This document shows, one piece after another, positions 55,703-64,000 of a DNA stretch of 64,000 bases. A program made the translations under genes and the position numbers. A model generated the notes under the pieces. It was not told the DNA's origin. It did not search any database and saw only the letters and a list, made by a program, of their open reading frames with translations. Each line of letters opens with the position of its first letter. Positions within the stretch are counted from its first letter, which is position 1. Source of the stretch: Oceanihabitans sediminis (GTDB lineage: Bacteria > Bacteroidota > Bacteroidia > Flavobacteriales > Flavobacteriaceae); assembly GCF_003337215.1 (NCBI RefSeq), contig NZ_QPIG01000006.1, positions 1 to 64,000 of the forward strand. Direction: 5' to 3'.

Positions 55703-57127
55703 TTAATCTTTATAGAGTGAAGCTCTTTTGCTTAAATCTAAAATAAGCTGTTCATCTTCTTCGCTTTCTAGCAGGACATTATAGCTGCTCCAAAAGTCTT
55801 TATCATAAGGTTTTGGTGCAAAAATATCTGGATCCCACTTTTCTTGTTTAGAAGCCGAAATCTCATCTTTATCTAAGATGATTTCTGAGAACAAGATTTC
55901 TTGAACGGTATAATAGTAACGCTCTTCTTTATTGTAACGCTCCTCTTCTTCTTTGGTGATTCCGCGAGTTGGTTTTAAGCCTACATTAACCAGTTTTGGT
56001 GTTTCGTAGTAAATATAATTTGGATACATTTTTCCTTGATACTCCATATAAGTAATAACTAACTTATGATTTATTTGGGTATCGAAAAGTCGTTTGCTTC
56101 TAACTTTTTGAGCATCTGAAGCAGCAACTAAATTATATTCAATTTTTTTGAAAGCATAATTATCATAATAAATATACAACCAGCCTTCGGCCTCAAAACC
56201 TTCGTTGAAAATTCCTTTTGTTCCTAGACCAACAAAGTCTTTAGAACCAGAAATTTTAATCTTATAAAGCTTGCGCTCATTATCTACTAAAATAGTATCT
56301 AATTCAAACTGGTGCTTATCTAAAATATCCTCACCAAATAATGCTTTGTTATTTTTCACATTACGAAGCAGGTTCAGCTTTCCTTGAAAAAGATTTTCTA
56401 AGCCGTTAACTCTATTGTCATTCCATTTAATTGCTGTAATTAGCTGCTCTTTATTAACAGATCTACGGCTAATATCTTTTGGTTTTAACTTTCGAGTGGA
56501 GTTTTGATTTTTATACGCTGCATACGAAAAAATGCTATCTACATCTCTTAGATCGTAACTTTTACGAACCTGATCTACATTTATCTTTAGGTTTTGGGCA
56601 CTGCTAGAAGTATATGAAGAATCGTAAACAGTAATAGCACTTTCTATTAACCATTTAAACTCTGTTTTATTTCTTTCTTTATGCCTTAAAAACCCTTTTT
56701 GGATATAAGAAGAATCAGGAAGGTTATGTTGTAGCTTCCTGATTGCCTTAAGTACAATTTCGTTTCCTGTTGTAGGTCTTGGTTCTGCAACTAAGACTAC
56801 CTCATCTAAAGACGCTTGTTCTTCTGTTAAAAAAACTTCGGTTTCATTATTAAACTCTTGAATTGGTATTCTGAAAGTAGAATAGCCAATAGAAGAAACC
56901 ACCAGCGTATCGTTTTCGTGTTTTTGCGGTACTTGTAGTACAAAATTACCATCGATATTGGTTACTGTACCAATTGTGGTATTTTTAATGTACACACTAG
57001 CACTAGCTATTGGAAAGGAATCCGATGAATCTAGAACGGTGTTTTTAAGTTCTTTTTGAGCGTAAGTTGTTCCTGCTAAAAGAATAGTTATAACAACAAT
57101 AAGTTGTTTTAATTTTTTAGACATCAT
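55703..57127 (-). CDS. Exported protein with carboxypeptidase-regulatory-like domain
   Basis: 474 residues. Signal peptide (LIVVITILLAGTTYAQ), then a CarboxypepD_reg-like beta-sandwich (about 25-105: GTVTNIDGNFVLQVPQ...LVVSSIGYSTFRI) as at the N-terminus of TonB receptors, but no beta-barrel follows. The rest, up to the YKD end, is a conserved Bacteroidota region of unknown role. Last gene of a probable operon with the acyl-CoA dehydrogenase (29 bp gap). Confidence 0.8.
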   Translation of the reverse strand: MMSKKLKQLIVVITILLAGTTYAQKELKNTVLDSSDSFPIASASVYIKNTTIGTVTNIDGNFVLQVPQKHENDTLVVSSIGYSTFRIPIQEFNNETEVFLTEEQASLDEVVLVAEPRPTTGNEIVLKAIRKLQHNLPDSSYIQKGFLRHKERNKTEFKWLIESAITVYDSSYTSSSAQNLKINVDQVRKSYDLRDVDSIFSYAAYKNQNSTRKLKPKDISRRSVNKEQLITAIKWNDNRVNGLENLFQGKLNLLRNVKNNKALFGEDILDKHQFELDTILVDNERKLYKIKISGSKDFVGLGTKGIFNEGFEAEGWLYIYYDNYAFKKIEYNLVAASDAQKVRSKRLFDTQINHKLVITYMEYQGKMYPNYIYYETPKLVNVGLKPTRGITKEEEERYNKEERYYYTVQEILFSEIILDKDEISASKQEKWDPDIFAPKPYDKDFWSSYNVLLESEEDEQLILDLSKRASLYKD

Positions 57128-57156
57128 ATTTTATGTTGTTATAAGGTTCGTTAGAA

Positions 57157-58326
57157 CTATTTTGCTGCAGGCTTATATTCTTTCTTATCTATTACCATTT
57201 TTGCTAATATCTCACGAAGAATTTCTGAAGTACCTCCACCAATTGGCCCTAGTCTGCTATCACGCAAAAGTCGTGCCATTGGATATTCTTCCATATAACC
57301 GTAACCTCCTAAAAACTGTACACATTGGTAAGCAACCTCATCTGCCATTTTTGTAGATTTAAGCTTAGAAATAGTTGCTTCTTTTACAACATATTCTCCT
57401 TTATCTAGTCTTCTTGCTATAGTATAGTTATACTCTTTACACATTTCCATATCTGCATATAAATCTACAAAGCTGTGACGTAAAGCTTGGAATTTATCAA
57501 TAGTTTGTCCAAAAGCAGTACGCTCACTCATGTATTGTCTTGTATACTCTAAAGCATACTCTGCTCTTGCGTGTGCATTAATACCCATGATTAAACGCTC
57601 TAATGCAAAATGCTGCATGATATAAGGGAAACCTTTTCCTTCTTCACCCATTAGGTTGCTTGCAGGAATAGTTACATTATCAAAAGCAATCTCTGCAGTA
57701 TCACTAGCTCTCCATCCTAATTTATCCAATTTGGTAGCCGAAATGCCTGGAGTATCTCTATCCATAATAAAAATACTAACCCCTTTATTACCAAGCTCTG
57801 GATTTGTTTTTGCAGCAACCACTAAATAATCGCTATACACCCCATTAGTGATAAAAGTTTTAGATCCATTAATTACGTAAGTATCTCCTTTTTTCACAGC
57901 AGTAGTTCGCATACCTGCTACATCCGATCCTCCAAAAGGCTCTGTAATACAAAGACATCCTATCTTATCTCCAGCGATACTAGGTGCAAGATATTTTTCT
58001 TTAATTTCGTGAGATCCTTCTTTATTAACGTGCGTCATTGCAAGGTAAGTATGCGCCCAAATATTTGCTGCAAAACCACCTGAATTAACTTTCTGTAATT
58101 CTTCTAATAAAATAACGGTATAGAATAAGTCTAAGTTTAACCCTCCATACTCTTCTGGATAAGCTAAGCCAAAGAATCCCATGTCACCAAATTTCTTCCA
58201 AATAAAACGCTCTACCGTTCCTGTCTTCTCCCATTTATCTATATGTAGAACCACTTCTTTTTGTAAGAAGTCTTGTAAGCTTTTTCTAAATAATTGATGC
58301 TCTTCTGTAAAGTACCTATTGTTCAT
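57157..58326 (-). CDS. Acyl-CoA dehydrogenase
   Basis: 389 residues. N-terminal helical domain, FAD motif CLCITEPFGGSDVAGMRTTA, the KTFITNG strand, and the C-terminal QFLGGYGYMEEYPMARLLRDSRLGPIGGGTSEI with the usual catalytic-loop layout. It oxidises acyl-CoA to trans-2-enoyl-CoA and passes electrons to ETF. Chain-length preference is not evident. It lies 26 bp after the helix-hairpin-helix gene. Confidence 0.93.
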   Translation of the reverse strand: MNNRYFTEEHQLFRKSLQDFLQKEVVLHIDKWEKTGTVERFIWKKFGDMGFFGLAYPEEYGGLNLDLFYTVILLEELQKVNSGGFAANIWAHTYLAMTHVNKEGSHEIKEKYLAPSIAGDKIGCLCITEPFGGSDVAGMRTTAVKKGDTYVINGSKTFITNGVYSDYLVVAAKTNPELGNKGVSIFIMDRDTPGISATKLDKLGWRASDTAEIAFDNVTIPASNLMGEEGKGFPYIMQHFALERLIMGINAHARAEYALEYTRQYMSERTAFGQTIDKFQALRHSFVDLYADMEMCKEYNYTIARRLDKGEYVVKEATISKLKSTKMADEVAYQCVQFLGGYGYMEEYPMARLLRDSRLGPIGGGTSEILREILAKMVIDKKEYKPAAK

Positions 58327-58352
58327 ATCTTTTTTTTCGAATTTGATTTAAT

Positions 58353-59252
58353 CTAATTAAGAGTCAAATATAATTTAATTATATCAATTTTTTGAATTGG
58401 AAAGTCCTTTACTTTTGTTAATTCCTCAAGAGACTGAAACCCCTCCCTCAAAGTTCTGTATTCAATTATTTGATGAGCAACCTCATAATCTATATAAGGA
58501 ATTAAAACCAACTCATCTCTGCTTGCTGTATTCAGACCAATGGTTTTTACTTGTTTTGGGGATTTTACCGTGAACTCTTTTAAAATATTATCAATGACTT
58601 CTGGTTTTAATCCGTAAACTTCTTGAAGCTCTACATCCGCAATAAATCCTTGATGTTTATTCCTATATTTTATAATCCTATCGGAAAAGGTTTCTCCAAT
58701 TCCATGTACTTTTTGAAGCTGTAAAGCGGTTGCTTTATTTAAATCTATTTTCTGCTGAAAGGTTTTTGGAGAAGTTGATGAAGGTGTCGATTTAAAACTA
58801 CTTGGGGTTTTGGGTTTCGGGTTAGTAACCCATTCTGGAAACTTAAAAAAAGGAGATATTATATTTAAAAGAGAATCTGAAACCTGCGTTACTTGCTGAA
58901 ACTCTTTAGTGGAATTGATCCATTTATCCTGACTTCTATATTTAAGAAGTCTATCGATTTCTGCTGTAGACATTCCTAAAGTATAACCTTTATAATCTGT
59001 TATAAAGTTAGGATTAAAAGGGTAGATTTTTGGCTTTCGTTTTTCTGCTTCCACAAAACGCAATGAATCCATTTCTTTTCGGAATAAATCTAATTGTTGT
59101 GGATTGCTTATATCTTCTGCAGAAGCTTTATTTAGTAGCTTCGGTAAAACAAAAAAACTAAAGCACTGTAAAGCGACAATAATAAATAACAACAAAAAAA
59201 TCCCATTCCGTTGTTTTCTTGTAAACGTGAAATGGGATTTAATATTTTTCAT
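58353..59252 (-). CDS. Membrane-anchored helix-hairpin-helix protein (ComEA-like)
   Basis: 299 residues. Single N-terminal membrane span (about 16-35), a linker, and at least two helix-hairpin-helix pairs: IDLNKATALQLQKVHGIGETFSDRIIKYRN and IGLNTASRDELVLIPYIDYEVAHQIIEYR. The domain binds DNA without sequence preference; ComEA does so in competence. A periplasmic DNA-uptake role is possible but not shown. Confidence 0.85.
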   Translation of the reverse strand: MKNIKSHFTFTRKQRNGIFLLLFIIVALQCFSFFVLPKLLNKASAEDISNPQQLDLFRKEMDSLRFVEAEKRKPKIYPFNPNFITDYKGYTLGMSTAEIDRLLKYRSQDKWINSTKEFQQVTQVSDSLLNIISPFFKFPEWVTNPKPKTPSSFKSTPSSTSPKTFQQKIDLNKATALQLQKVHGIGETFSDRIIKYRNKHQGFIADVELQEVYGLKPEVIDNILKEFTVKSPKQVKTIGLNTASRDELVLIPYIDYEVAHQIIEYRTLREGFQSLEELTKVKDFPIQKIDIIKLYLTLN

Positions 59253-59261
59253 TTTGGTTGG

Positions 59262-61331
59262 TTATTTATTTTCCAACTTCCTAAATAGTTGGTTGGCTTT
59301 TAATTTCTTTATATAATCGGCGAGATCTCCTTTTACTTCTCCAGACATTATATATAGTCCAATAATGTTAGGGAAAGACATCGCTAATATCATCATATCT
59401 GAAAAGTCAAGTACCGCACCTAAACTTACAGATGCACCTATCACTACAAATACTAAAAATAACATTTTATAAATTAACTCCACTTTTTTGCTTTTCCCAA
59501 AAAGGTATGTCCATGCTCTCATTCCGTAATAAGACCATGAAATCATTGTTGAGAATGCAAATAAGAATACTGCAAAAGCTAATAAATATGGGAACCAAGA
59601 AATCTGAGACCCAAAAGCATCAGATGTTAATTGAGCTCCAGCTAAACCTTCTACCTCATGCATACCTGTAAAGATTAATACTAAAGCGGTAAGCGTACAA
59701 ACCACAACCGTATCAATAAAAGGTTCTAGTAAAGCTACAAAACCTTCAGAAGGTGGATGATTTGTTTTTGCTGTACTATGCGCGATTGCCGCAGAACCAA
59801 CCCCTGCTTCATTAGAGAATGCTGCACGTTGGAAACCTACAACTAAAACACCTATAACCCCACCTTTTAATGCAGAAGGATTGAAAGCTCCTTCTACAAT
59901 AGCAGAAAATGCAGGTCCGATATTTTGGATATTCATAATGATAACTGCTAATGCAGCTACTATATAAAAAGTTGCCATAACAGGAACAATTCTTCCAGTT
60001 ACCTTCGCAATACTATTGATTCCTCCAATAATTACAACACCTACTAAAATAGCTGTAATAATTCCGAAATAAAAACCATTTCCTTCTAACATTGGGAATT
60101 GCCCAGCTAACTGCTCAAAAGATTGATTCGCTTGGAACATGTTTCCACCTCCAAAAGAAGCACCTACAGCAAGCACCGCAAACATAGCTGCAAGTACTTT
60201 ACCTAGACCTTTCATATTTCTTTTTTCTAATCCGTAACGTAAATAGTTCATCGGACCACCAAATACACGACCATCTGGTAATATATCTCTGTATTTAACC
60301 CCTAGAGTACACTCTACAAATTTTGTAGACATACCTAATAAACCACAAGCAATCATCCAGAAAGTAGCTCCCGCCCCACCTAATGAAACTGCTACCGCTA
60401 CACCTGCAATATTTCCTAAACCTACGGTTCCTGAAACTGCAGTTGCCAAAGCCTGAAAGTGTGTTACCTGCCCTGGAGCATCTGGATCATCATATTTACC
60501 ACGTGCTAAATCGATAGCATGTTTGAATCCGCGAATATTAATAAAGCCCATTCTTATAGTAAAGAATAAAGCCCCTAGGACTAACCAAATTACAATAAAT
60601 GAAATTGGTTTTGTTAAAGGATCACCGTTAGGGTGTGTTAATGCAATAGGCTCATCATATTTTACTTCGGCAAAATAATGTGCTCCCTGCTCGATTACAT
60701 GCTCAGCATTATCTGAGTTATAAATGGTCTTCCCTTCAAGTGTTAAGTGTTTTAAGGTTCCTTTTGCTAAGGATTTTACTTGAATTTCTTTACCTGATTT
60801 ATCTTGAATAATAGCAACAGGCTCATCTTTAGCAACCTTTGCACCATCTCCTTTCAACCAAGTTTTTAAAGTGTATTTGTTTTCTAAATCATTACTCCAA
60901 TTAGGAATCCCTATTTGTTTTACATCTGCATAAACAACCGGATCATAAACTCCTATTGCCGCGAAAGGGTCCCAAAATAAAACGGAACCTAAAGCACCAA
61001 CTGCTGGTGTCATGGTTCCATTAAAAACTTCTGTAATTGCTTCTGTTTTAACTGTAAACTCTGCTGTTTTACTTGCTCCTGTAGCATCGGTTACAACAAC
61101 CGTATAAGGCACACCTTCCGTAAGGTTCATTGCCCTTTGTGAGTTTAAGGGAGTACTTTGATTATTCCATCGATAAGTAAATGGTTCAACTCCACCTTTT
61201 ACTTTAATTTCTATAACTCCATCATTAATTGTCTTAGATGGGTTATACGTTTCTCCTACAATTTCAAAACTTTGTGAAAAGGTTAATATGGGTAGAATTA
61301 CAGCAAAGATGACAAGAAGATATCTCTTCAT
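59262..61331 (-). CDS. Alanine/Na+ symporter (AGCS) with N-terminal SprB-like and lipoyl-like extension
   Basis: 689 residues; AGCS proteins are normally about 450-550. The membrane part (about 235-680) carries family marks: [33 protein letters not shown] and [17 protein letters not shown]. Before it stand a signal peptide ([20 protein letters not shown]), an Ig-like SprB-type module ([17 protein letters not shown]...[15 protein letters not shown], about 25-100) and a stretch resembling the biotinyl/lipoyl hairpin ([19 protein letters not shown]). It should import alanine or glycine with Na+; the extension would be periplasmic. Confidence 0.88.
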   Translation of the reverse strand: MKRYLLVIFAVILPILTFSQSFEIVGETYNPSKTINDGVIEIKVKGGVEPFTYRWNNQSTPLNSQRAMNLTEGVPYTVVVTDATGASKTAEFTVKTEAITEVFNGTMTPAVGALGSVLFWDPFAAIGVYDPVVYADVKQIGIPNWSNDLENKYTLKTWLKGDGAKVAKDEPVAIIQDKSGKEIQVKSLAKGTLKHLTLEGKTIYNSDNAEHVIEQGAHYFAEVKYDEPIALTHPNGDPLTKPISFIVIWLVLGALFFTIRMGFINIRGFKHAIDLARGKYDDPDAPGQVTHFQALATAVSGTVGLGNIAGVAVAVSLGGAGATFWMIACGLLGMSTKFVECTLGVKYRDILPDGRVFGGPMNYLRYGLEKRNMKGLGKVLAAMFAVLAVGASFGGGNMFQANQSFEQLAGQFPMLEGNGFYFGIITAILVGVVIIGGINSIAKVTGRIVPVMATFYIVAALAVIIMNIQNIGPAFSAIVEGAFNPSALKGGVIGVLVVGFQRAAFSNEAGVGSAAIAHSTAKTNHPPSEGFVALLEPFIDTVVVCTLTALVLIFTGMHEVEGLAGAQLTSDAFGSQISWFPYLLAFAVFLFAFSTMISWSYYGMRAWTYLFGKSKKVELIYKMLFLVFVVIGASVSLGAVLDFSDMMILAMSFPNIIGLYIMSGEVKGDLADYIKKLKANQLFRKLENK

Positions 61332-61424
61332 AAATTTATTGTTAGTTAGTTAAAATATTGGTTTAAGTCAGCAATATCCTAAAAAAAAATGATTTTTTAA
61401 AGATTCTGTTGTTAAATTAGGAAT

Positions 61425-62450
61425 TTAATGAATGTCGTATTCTGAATTTAATTTTTGAATTTGTTCTGGTTTTCCAAGAACAATAATTTTAGCATTTGCT
61501 TCTAGTTTCTGCTCTGCTTCCGGATTGACAAAATACTCTCCTTTACTGTCCTTATAACCAATAACATTACAGCCTGTTTTCTTTCGCAAGTCTAATTCTT
61601 TTATGGTTTTTAAACCTGCTTTCGGGTTATAAAGTTTCTCTACAGCGATTTCTTCAATATTAATTTTTGTGTTTCCCACTATTCCCAAATTATCTATAAA
61701 CTCGATTAAACCTGGAACAACAACTAAAGACGCCATGTGGTCTCCACCAATTCTGTCTGGAAGAATCACATTATTAGCTCCTGCTAACTTTAGTTTTTTA
61801 CAGGAAGACTCTATAGAAGCACGACTAATTATCTGCATTTTTTCATTAATCTGTCTTGCAGAAAGAACTACAAACAGGTTGTCTGCATCATTCGGTAGTG
61901 CAGAAATCAAGGTGTCTGCCCTTTCAATTCCTGCTTTTAACAATACCTCATCCTCATTTGCATTTCCATAAACAAAAGGAATCTTATCACTTTCGTGCTC
62001 TTCTATTATCTCCTTATCTTTTTCAATAACAACAAAAGGCTTTTTGTAAGCAAATAGTTTGTTTGCTGCCTCTCTTCCATTTTTTCCATAACCACAAATA
62101 ATGATATGATTATGCAGTGCATCGATCTTTTTTTGCATCTTCTGTTTTTTAAAATTCTCTAAACTATTTTTACTTAAAATATATTCGGTTATAATAGACA
62201 AAGCATAACCAACCGTAATGATACTTGTTAGGATTAAGAATATAGTAAATATTTTATCTATTGGGTCTAACGGTTGCACCTCACTAAAACCTACCGTGGT
62301 AATAGTAATTACCGTCATATATAATGCATCAATCCATGTGAAGCCTGAAAGAAATCTAAATCCTATCATACCAATTAGAAGGATGATAAGCAACAAAGCG
62401 AAAGCTGTGTATATTTTCGTTCTAAAAAAGTATATTAATGGATTTTTCAT
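61425..62450 (-). CDS. Two-span potassium channel with RCK (TrkA) domains
   Basis: 341 residues. Two membrane spans (about 12-32 and 65-90) around a pore loop with TITTVGFSE, so the filter is TVGF where most K+ channels have TVGY. RCK domain (HIIICGYGKNGREAANKLF... NANEDEVLLKAG) and TrkA-C (IEEIAVEKLYN... IIVLGKPEQIQKL). It gates K+ flux in response to a cytoplasmic ligand. It starts four bases after pspC. Confidence 0.9.
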   Translation of the reverse strand: MKNPLIYFFRTKIYTAFALLLIILLIGMIGFRFLSGFTWIDALYMTVITITTVGFSEVQPLDPIDKIFTIFLILTSIITVGYALSIITEYILSKNSLENFKKQKMQKKIDALHNHIIICGYGKNGREAANKLFAYKKPFVVIEKDKEIIEEHESDKIPFVYGNANEDEVLLKAGIERADTLISALPNDADNLFVVLSARQINEKMQIISRASIESSCKKLKLAGANNVILPDRIGGDHMASLVVVPGLIEFIDNLGIVGNTKINIEEIAVEKLYNPKAGLKTIKELDLRKKTGCNVIGYKDSKGEYFVNPEAEQKLEANAKIIVLGKPEQIQKLNSEYDIH

Positions 62451-62454
62451 ACTA

Positions 62455-62682
62455 TTATAAGTCGAAAACCGAAGAGCGTTTTGTATACAAACTATCTTTT
62501 ATTTTTATCCAAAAGGCAAGAAATAAATACAAGGCAAATCCAAAACCTAGAGTTACAAAAGTGAGGTATATAAACGAAGTACGAACCAGCTTTGCCCGCA
62601 TACCAAACCTATCTGCAATACGCTGGCATACATAATAGCCGTGTTTTTGAAAATATAGAAGTATTTTGTAGAAAAATTTCAT
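62455..62682 (-). CDS. PspC-domain protein
   Basis: 75 residues. The block YYVCQRIADRFGMRAKLVRTSFIYLTFVTLGFGFALYLFLAFWIK is the PspC domain, with one membrane span. Members sense envelope stress or act as small membrane partners. The next gene starts four bases on, so the two are co-transcribed. Confidence 0.88.
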   Translation of the reverse strand: MKFFYKILLYFQKHGYYVCQRIADRFGMRAKLVRTSFIYLTFVTLGFGFALYLFLAFWIKIKDSLYTKRSSVFDL

Positions 62683-62755
62683 GATTGCAATTTAATGTTT
62701 AGTTCCCTAGTTTAAAAGATAATATGTTGAATTTTTCAAATGGACTCGCTTTTGC

Positions 62756-64000
62756 TTATTTGCCTTTTAACAAACTGTTACCAATGGCACATTGCAAACA
62801 TCTACTTTTATCACAATATTCGTTTTTTAATTGAATAAGTGCTTGGCTTTGCATAGCGGAAGTTGAAATAGGTTTTAAATCTTGAAATTTAGAAACAATA
62901 CTATTCTTTTCTGAAGCTACTTGCTGCATAATACTAACAATCGCCTCGTCTATAAGCTTTCCTTTTTGTTTAGCAAAACTAAACTGAATAGGCACTATGG
63001 TGTTAATTATAAGTAAATCTACAAAAGACTTAGTAATTTTCTTTTTTGAAGCTTTAGAAACCTTACCAAAACTAAAATGATTTTCCCAATAAGCGGAAGT
63101 ACTAACCTGAAACAAATCATACACCTCTTCTTTCCTCTTAACATTTATAACTTTGGAAAATAAATTCACCTGCTCGTGATATAAACTTGCGAGTTGTGAT
63201 AAACGAATGGTTGGAAAATTAGGAGGTCGCAATCTAAAAAACTGCAAAGGGCTTACTGAGTTACTAGATAAATGAAACTTCTGTTTTAAAAACCGATACT
63301 CCTTTTGAAGTACTATATAATAAGGGTCTTGAATATCCTCATTCAGCAAATCTGCCTGACCATAAAACAAGGCTTCCAAACTAGGACTCTTGCTTTGTGT
63401 TTTTTGTATTACAGAAAAATCAAAAGAATTTGCTAGACTTAGAAAGGCTGCTCCATTTACTTTTAGTCCGAAGTTTTTAGCCAACATTTTAAACAACACA
63501 GCTTCCCAATTATTTTTAGAAGCGCTTAGCATGCTTTGAATATCTTGATATTTTCTTTCTAAGCGTTCAAAGTACAAGGGCTCTAACCAGTTTTGAAACT
63601 CAAAATCTGAAACACTAGCAAAATCATTCTCACAATTTATCCAACGTTGTTTTTTACTAAAAAGCTTTTGATAGCTCTCTAATGCAGTCGTATGAACATA
63701 TTGTTTTAAAACAAGAGTTGGTATCACCGAGTTATCTTTTCTATACACTTCTGTGTCGTGCTCCCAAACCACATGTAAAATTACATTATCGTAATTCTTA
63801 TCTTTTTCATGGTTATGCAGAAACCAATCACTAGATTTTATATGAATTTCTACATTACCTGCCCAAAGTTGCTCGCCAATCTTAATTTTCGCATTGAAAA
63901 AATCAGGACCCGCATGCAAGTTATGCGTACCAACCTGCAAAATAGAAACCGCTTCATTTGCTGTAGTTTGTAAATTAGCAAACGAAAACTTTTTATGTTT
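62756..64000 (-). CDS. DUF2851-family protein (5' end outside window)
   Basis: The frame is open from base 64000 (KHKKFSFANLQTTANEAVSI before LQVGTHNLHAGPDFFNAKIK), so the start is outside the window; an internal TTG at 63940 is not the start. At least 414 residues. The GDHNLHAGPDFFNAKI-like block, the GNVEIHIKSSDW motif and the C-terminal CDKSRCLQCAIGNSLLKGK are typical of DUF2851, a Bacteroidota family of unknown function. The C-terminal Cys set (about CDKSRCLQC) may bind metal. Confidence 0.9.
   Translation of the reverse strand, partial: KHKKFSFANLQTTANEAVSILQVGTHNLHAGPDFFNAKIKIGEQLWAGNVEIHIKSSDWFLHNHEKDKNYDNVILHVVWEHDTEVYRKDNSVIPTLVLKQYVHTTALESYQKLFSKKQRWINCENDFASVSDFEFQNWLEPLYFERLERKYQDIQSMLSASKNNWEAVLFKMLAKNFGLKVNGAAFLSLANSFDFSVIQKTQSKSPSLEALFYGQADLLNEDIQDPYYIVLQKEYRFLKQKFHLSSNSVSPLQFFRLRPPNFPTIRLSQLASLYHEQVNLFSKVINVKRKEEVYDLFQVSTSAYWENHFSFGKVSKASKKKITKSFVDLLIINTIVPIQFSFAKQKGKLIDEAIVSIMQQVASEKNSIVSKFQDLKPISTSAMQSQALIQLKNEYCDKSRCLQCAIGNSLLKGK

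Overview
The window is chromosomal DNA of a low-GC, probably marine member of the Flavobacteriaceae (Bacteroidota). The evidence is promoters of the TTTG/TTG - about 19 bp - TAnnTTTG type, almost no Shine-Dalgarno sequences except a strong one in front of rpsU, and families typical of the group: DUF3467, DUF2851, TPR-AraC regulators, SprB-like and DUF11 surface repeats, and the order tRNA-tuf-tRNA-secE-nusG-rplKAJL-rpoBC.

Layout. 1-3679: minus-strand, open-ended gene for a secreted protein built from a 234-bp (78-residue) tandem repeat. 4640-7722: two tandem paralogous membrane TPR/AraC regulators. 7879-24380: an accessory island. It holds short genes in units that look like integron gene cassettes. 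A unit begins with GTTG-x, ends with its own complementary x'-CAAC, and is followed by a structured attC-like stem. The cassette cargo is a lipoprotein, an EamA transporter, a small membrane protein, a chloramphenicol acetyltransferase, a toxin-antitoxin pair with a broken toxin, a DUF1801 protein, an HxlR/oxidoreductase pair and an ArsR-like/CBU_0592/SDR group. Runs of cassettes are separated by a recurrent element of about 276 bp ('E-L') carrying a promoter-like box followed by a hairpin. No integron integrase is present, so this would be a cluster of attC sites without an integrase. Embedded in the island are an arsenic-resistance operon (15314-18308) and a tandem array of 93-bp hairpin repeats (13145-13745).

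24492-38123: a KefB-type antiporter, DUF2200, a complete adaptor-RND-TolC efflux operon, a DoxX remnant, and an IS3-family element whose two flanks belong to different broken genes, so it marks a rearrangement junction. Next comes a large surface-protein gene split by a one-base frameshift at a G tract. 38343-55566: translation and transcription core, with prfC on plus and then rpoC, rpoB, rplL, rplJ, rplA, rplK, nusG, secE, tRNA-Trp, tuf, tRNA-Thr, tRNA-Gly, tRNA-Tyr, tRNA-Thr, hpf, a Xer recombinase and rpsU, all on minus. 55703-64000: a minus-strand run of metabolism and membrane genes (an AGCS symporter with an unusual N-terminal extension, a helix-hairpin-helix protein, an acyl-CoA dehydrogenase, a carboxypeptidase-regulatory-like protein, a K+ channel, PspC, and DUF2851 running off the right edge).

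The best candidate for something new is the Bacteroidota cassette system in the island: self-matched cassette ends, attC-like stems, and a repeated promoter-bearing spacer between mini-arrays.
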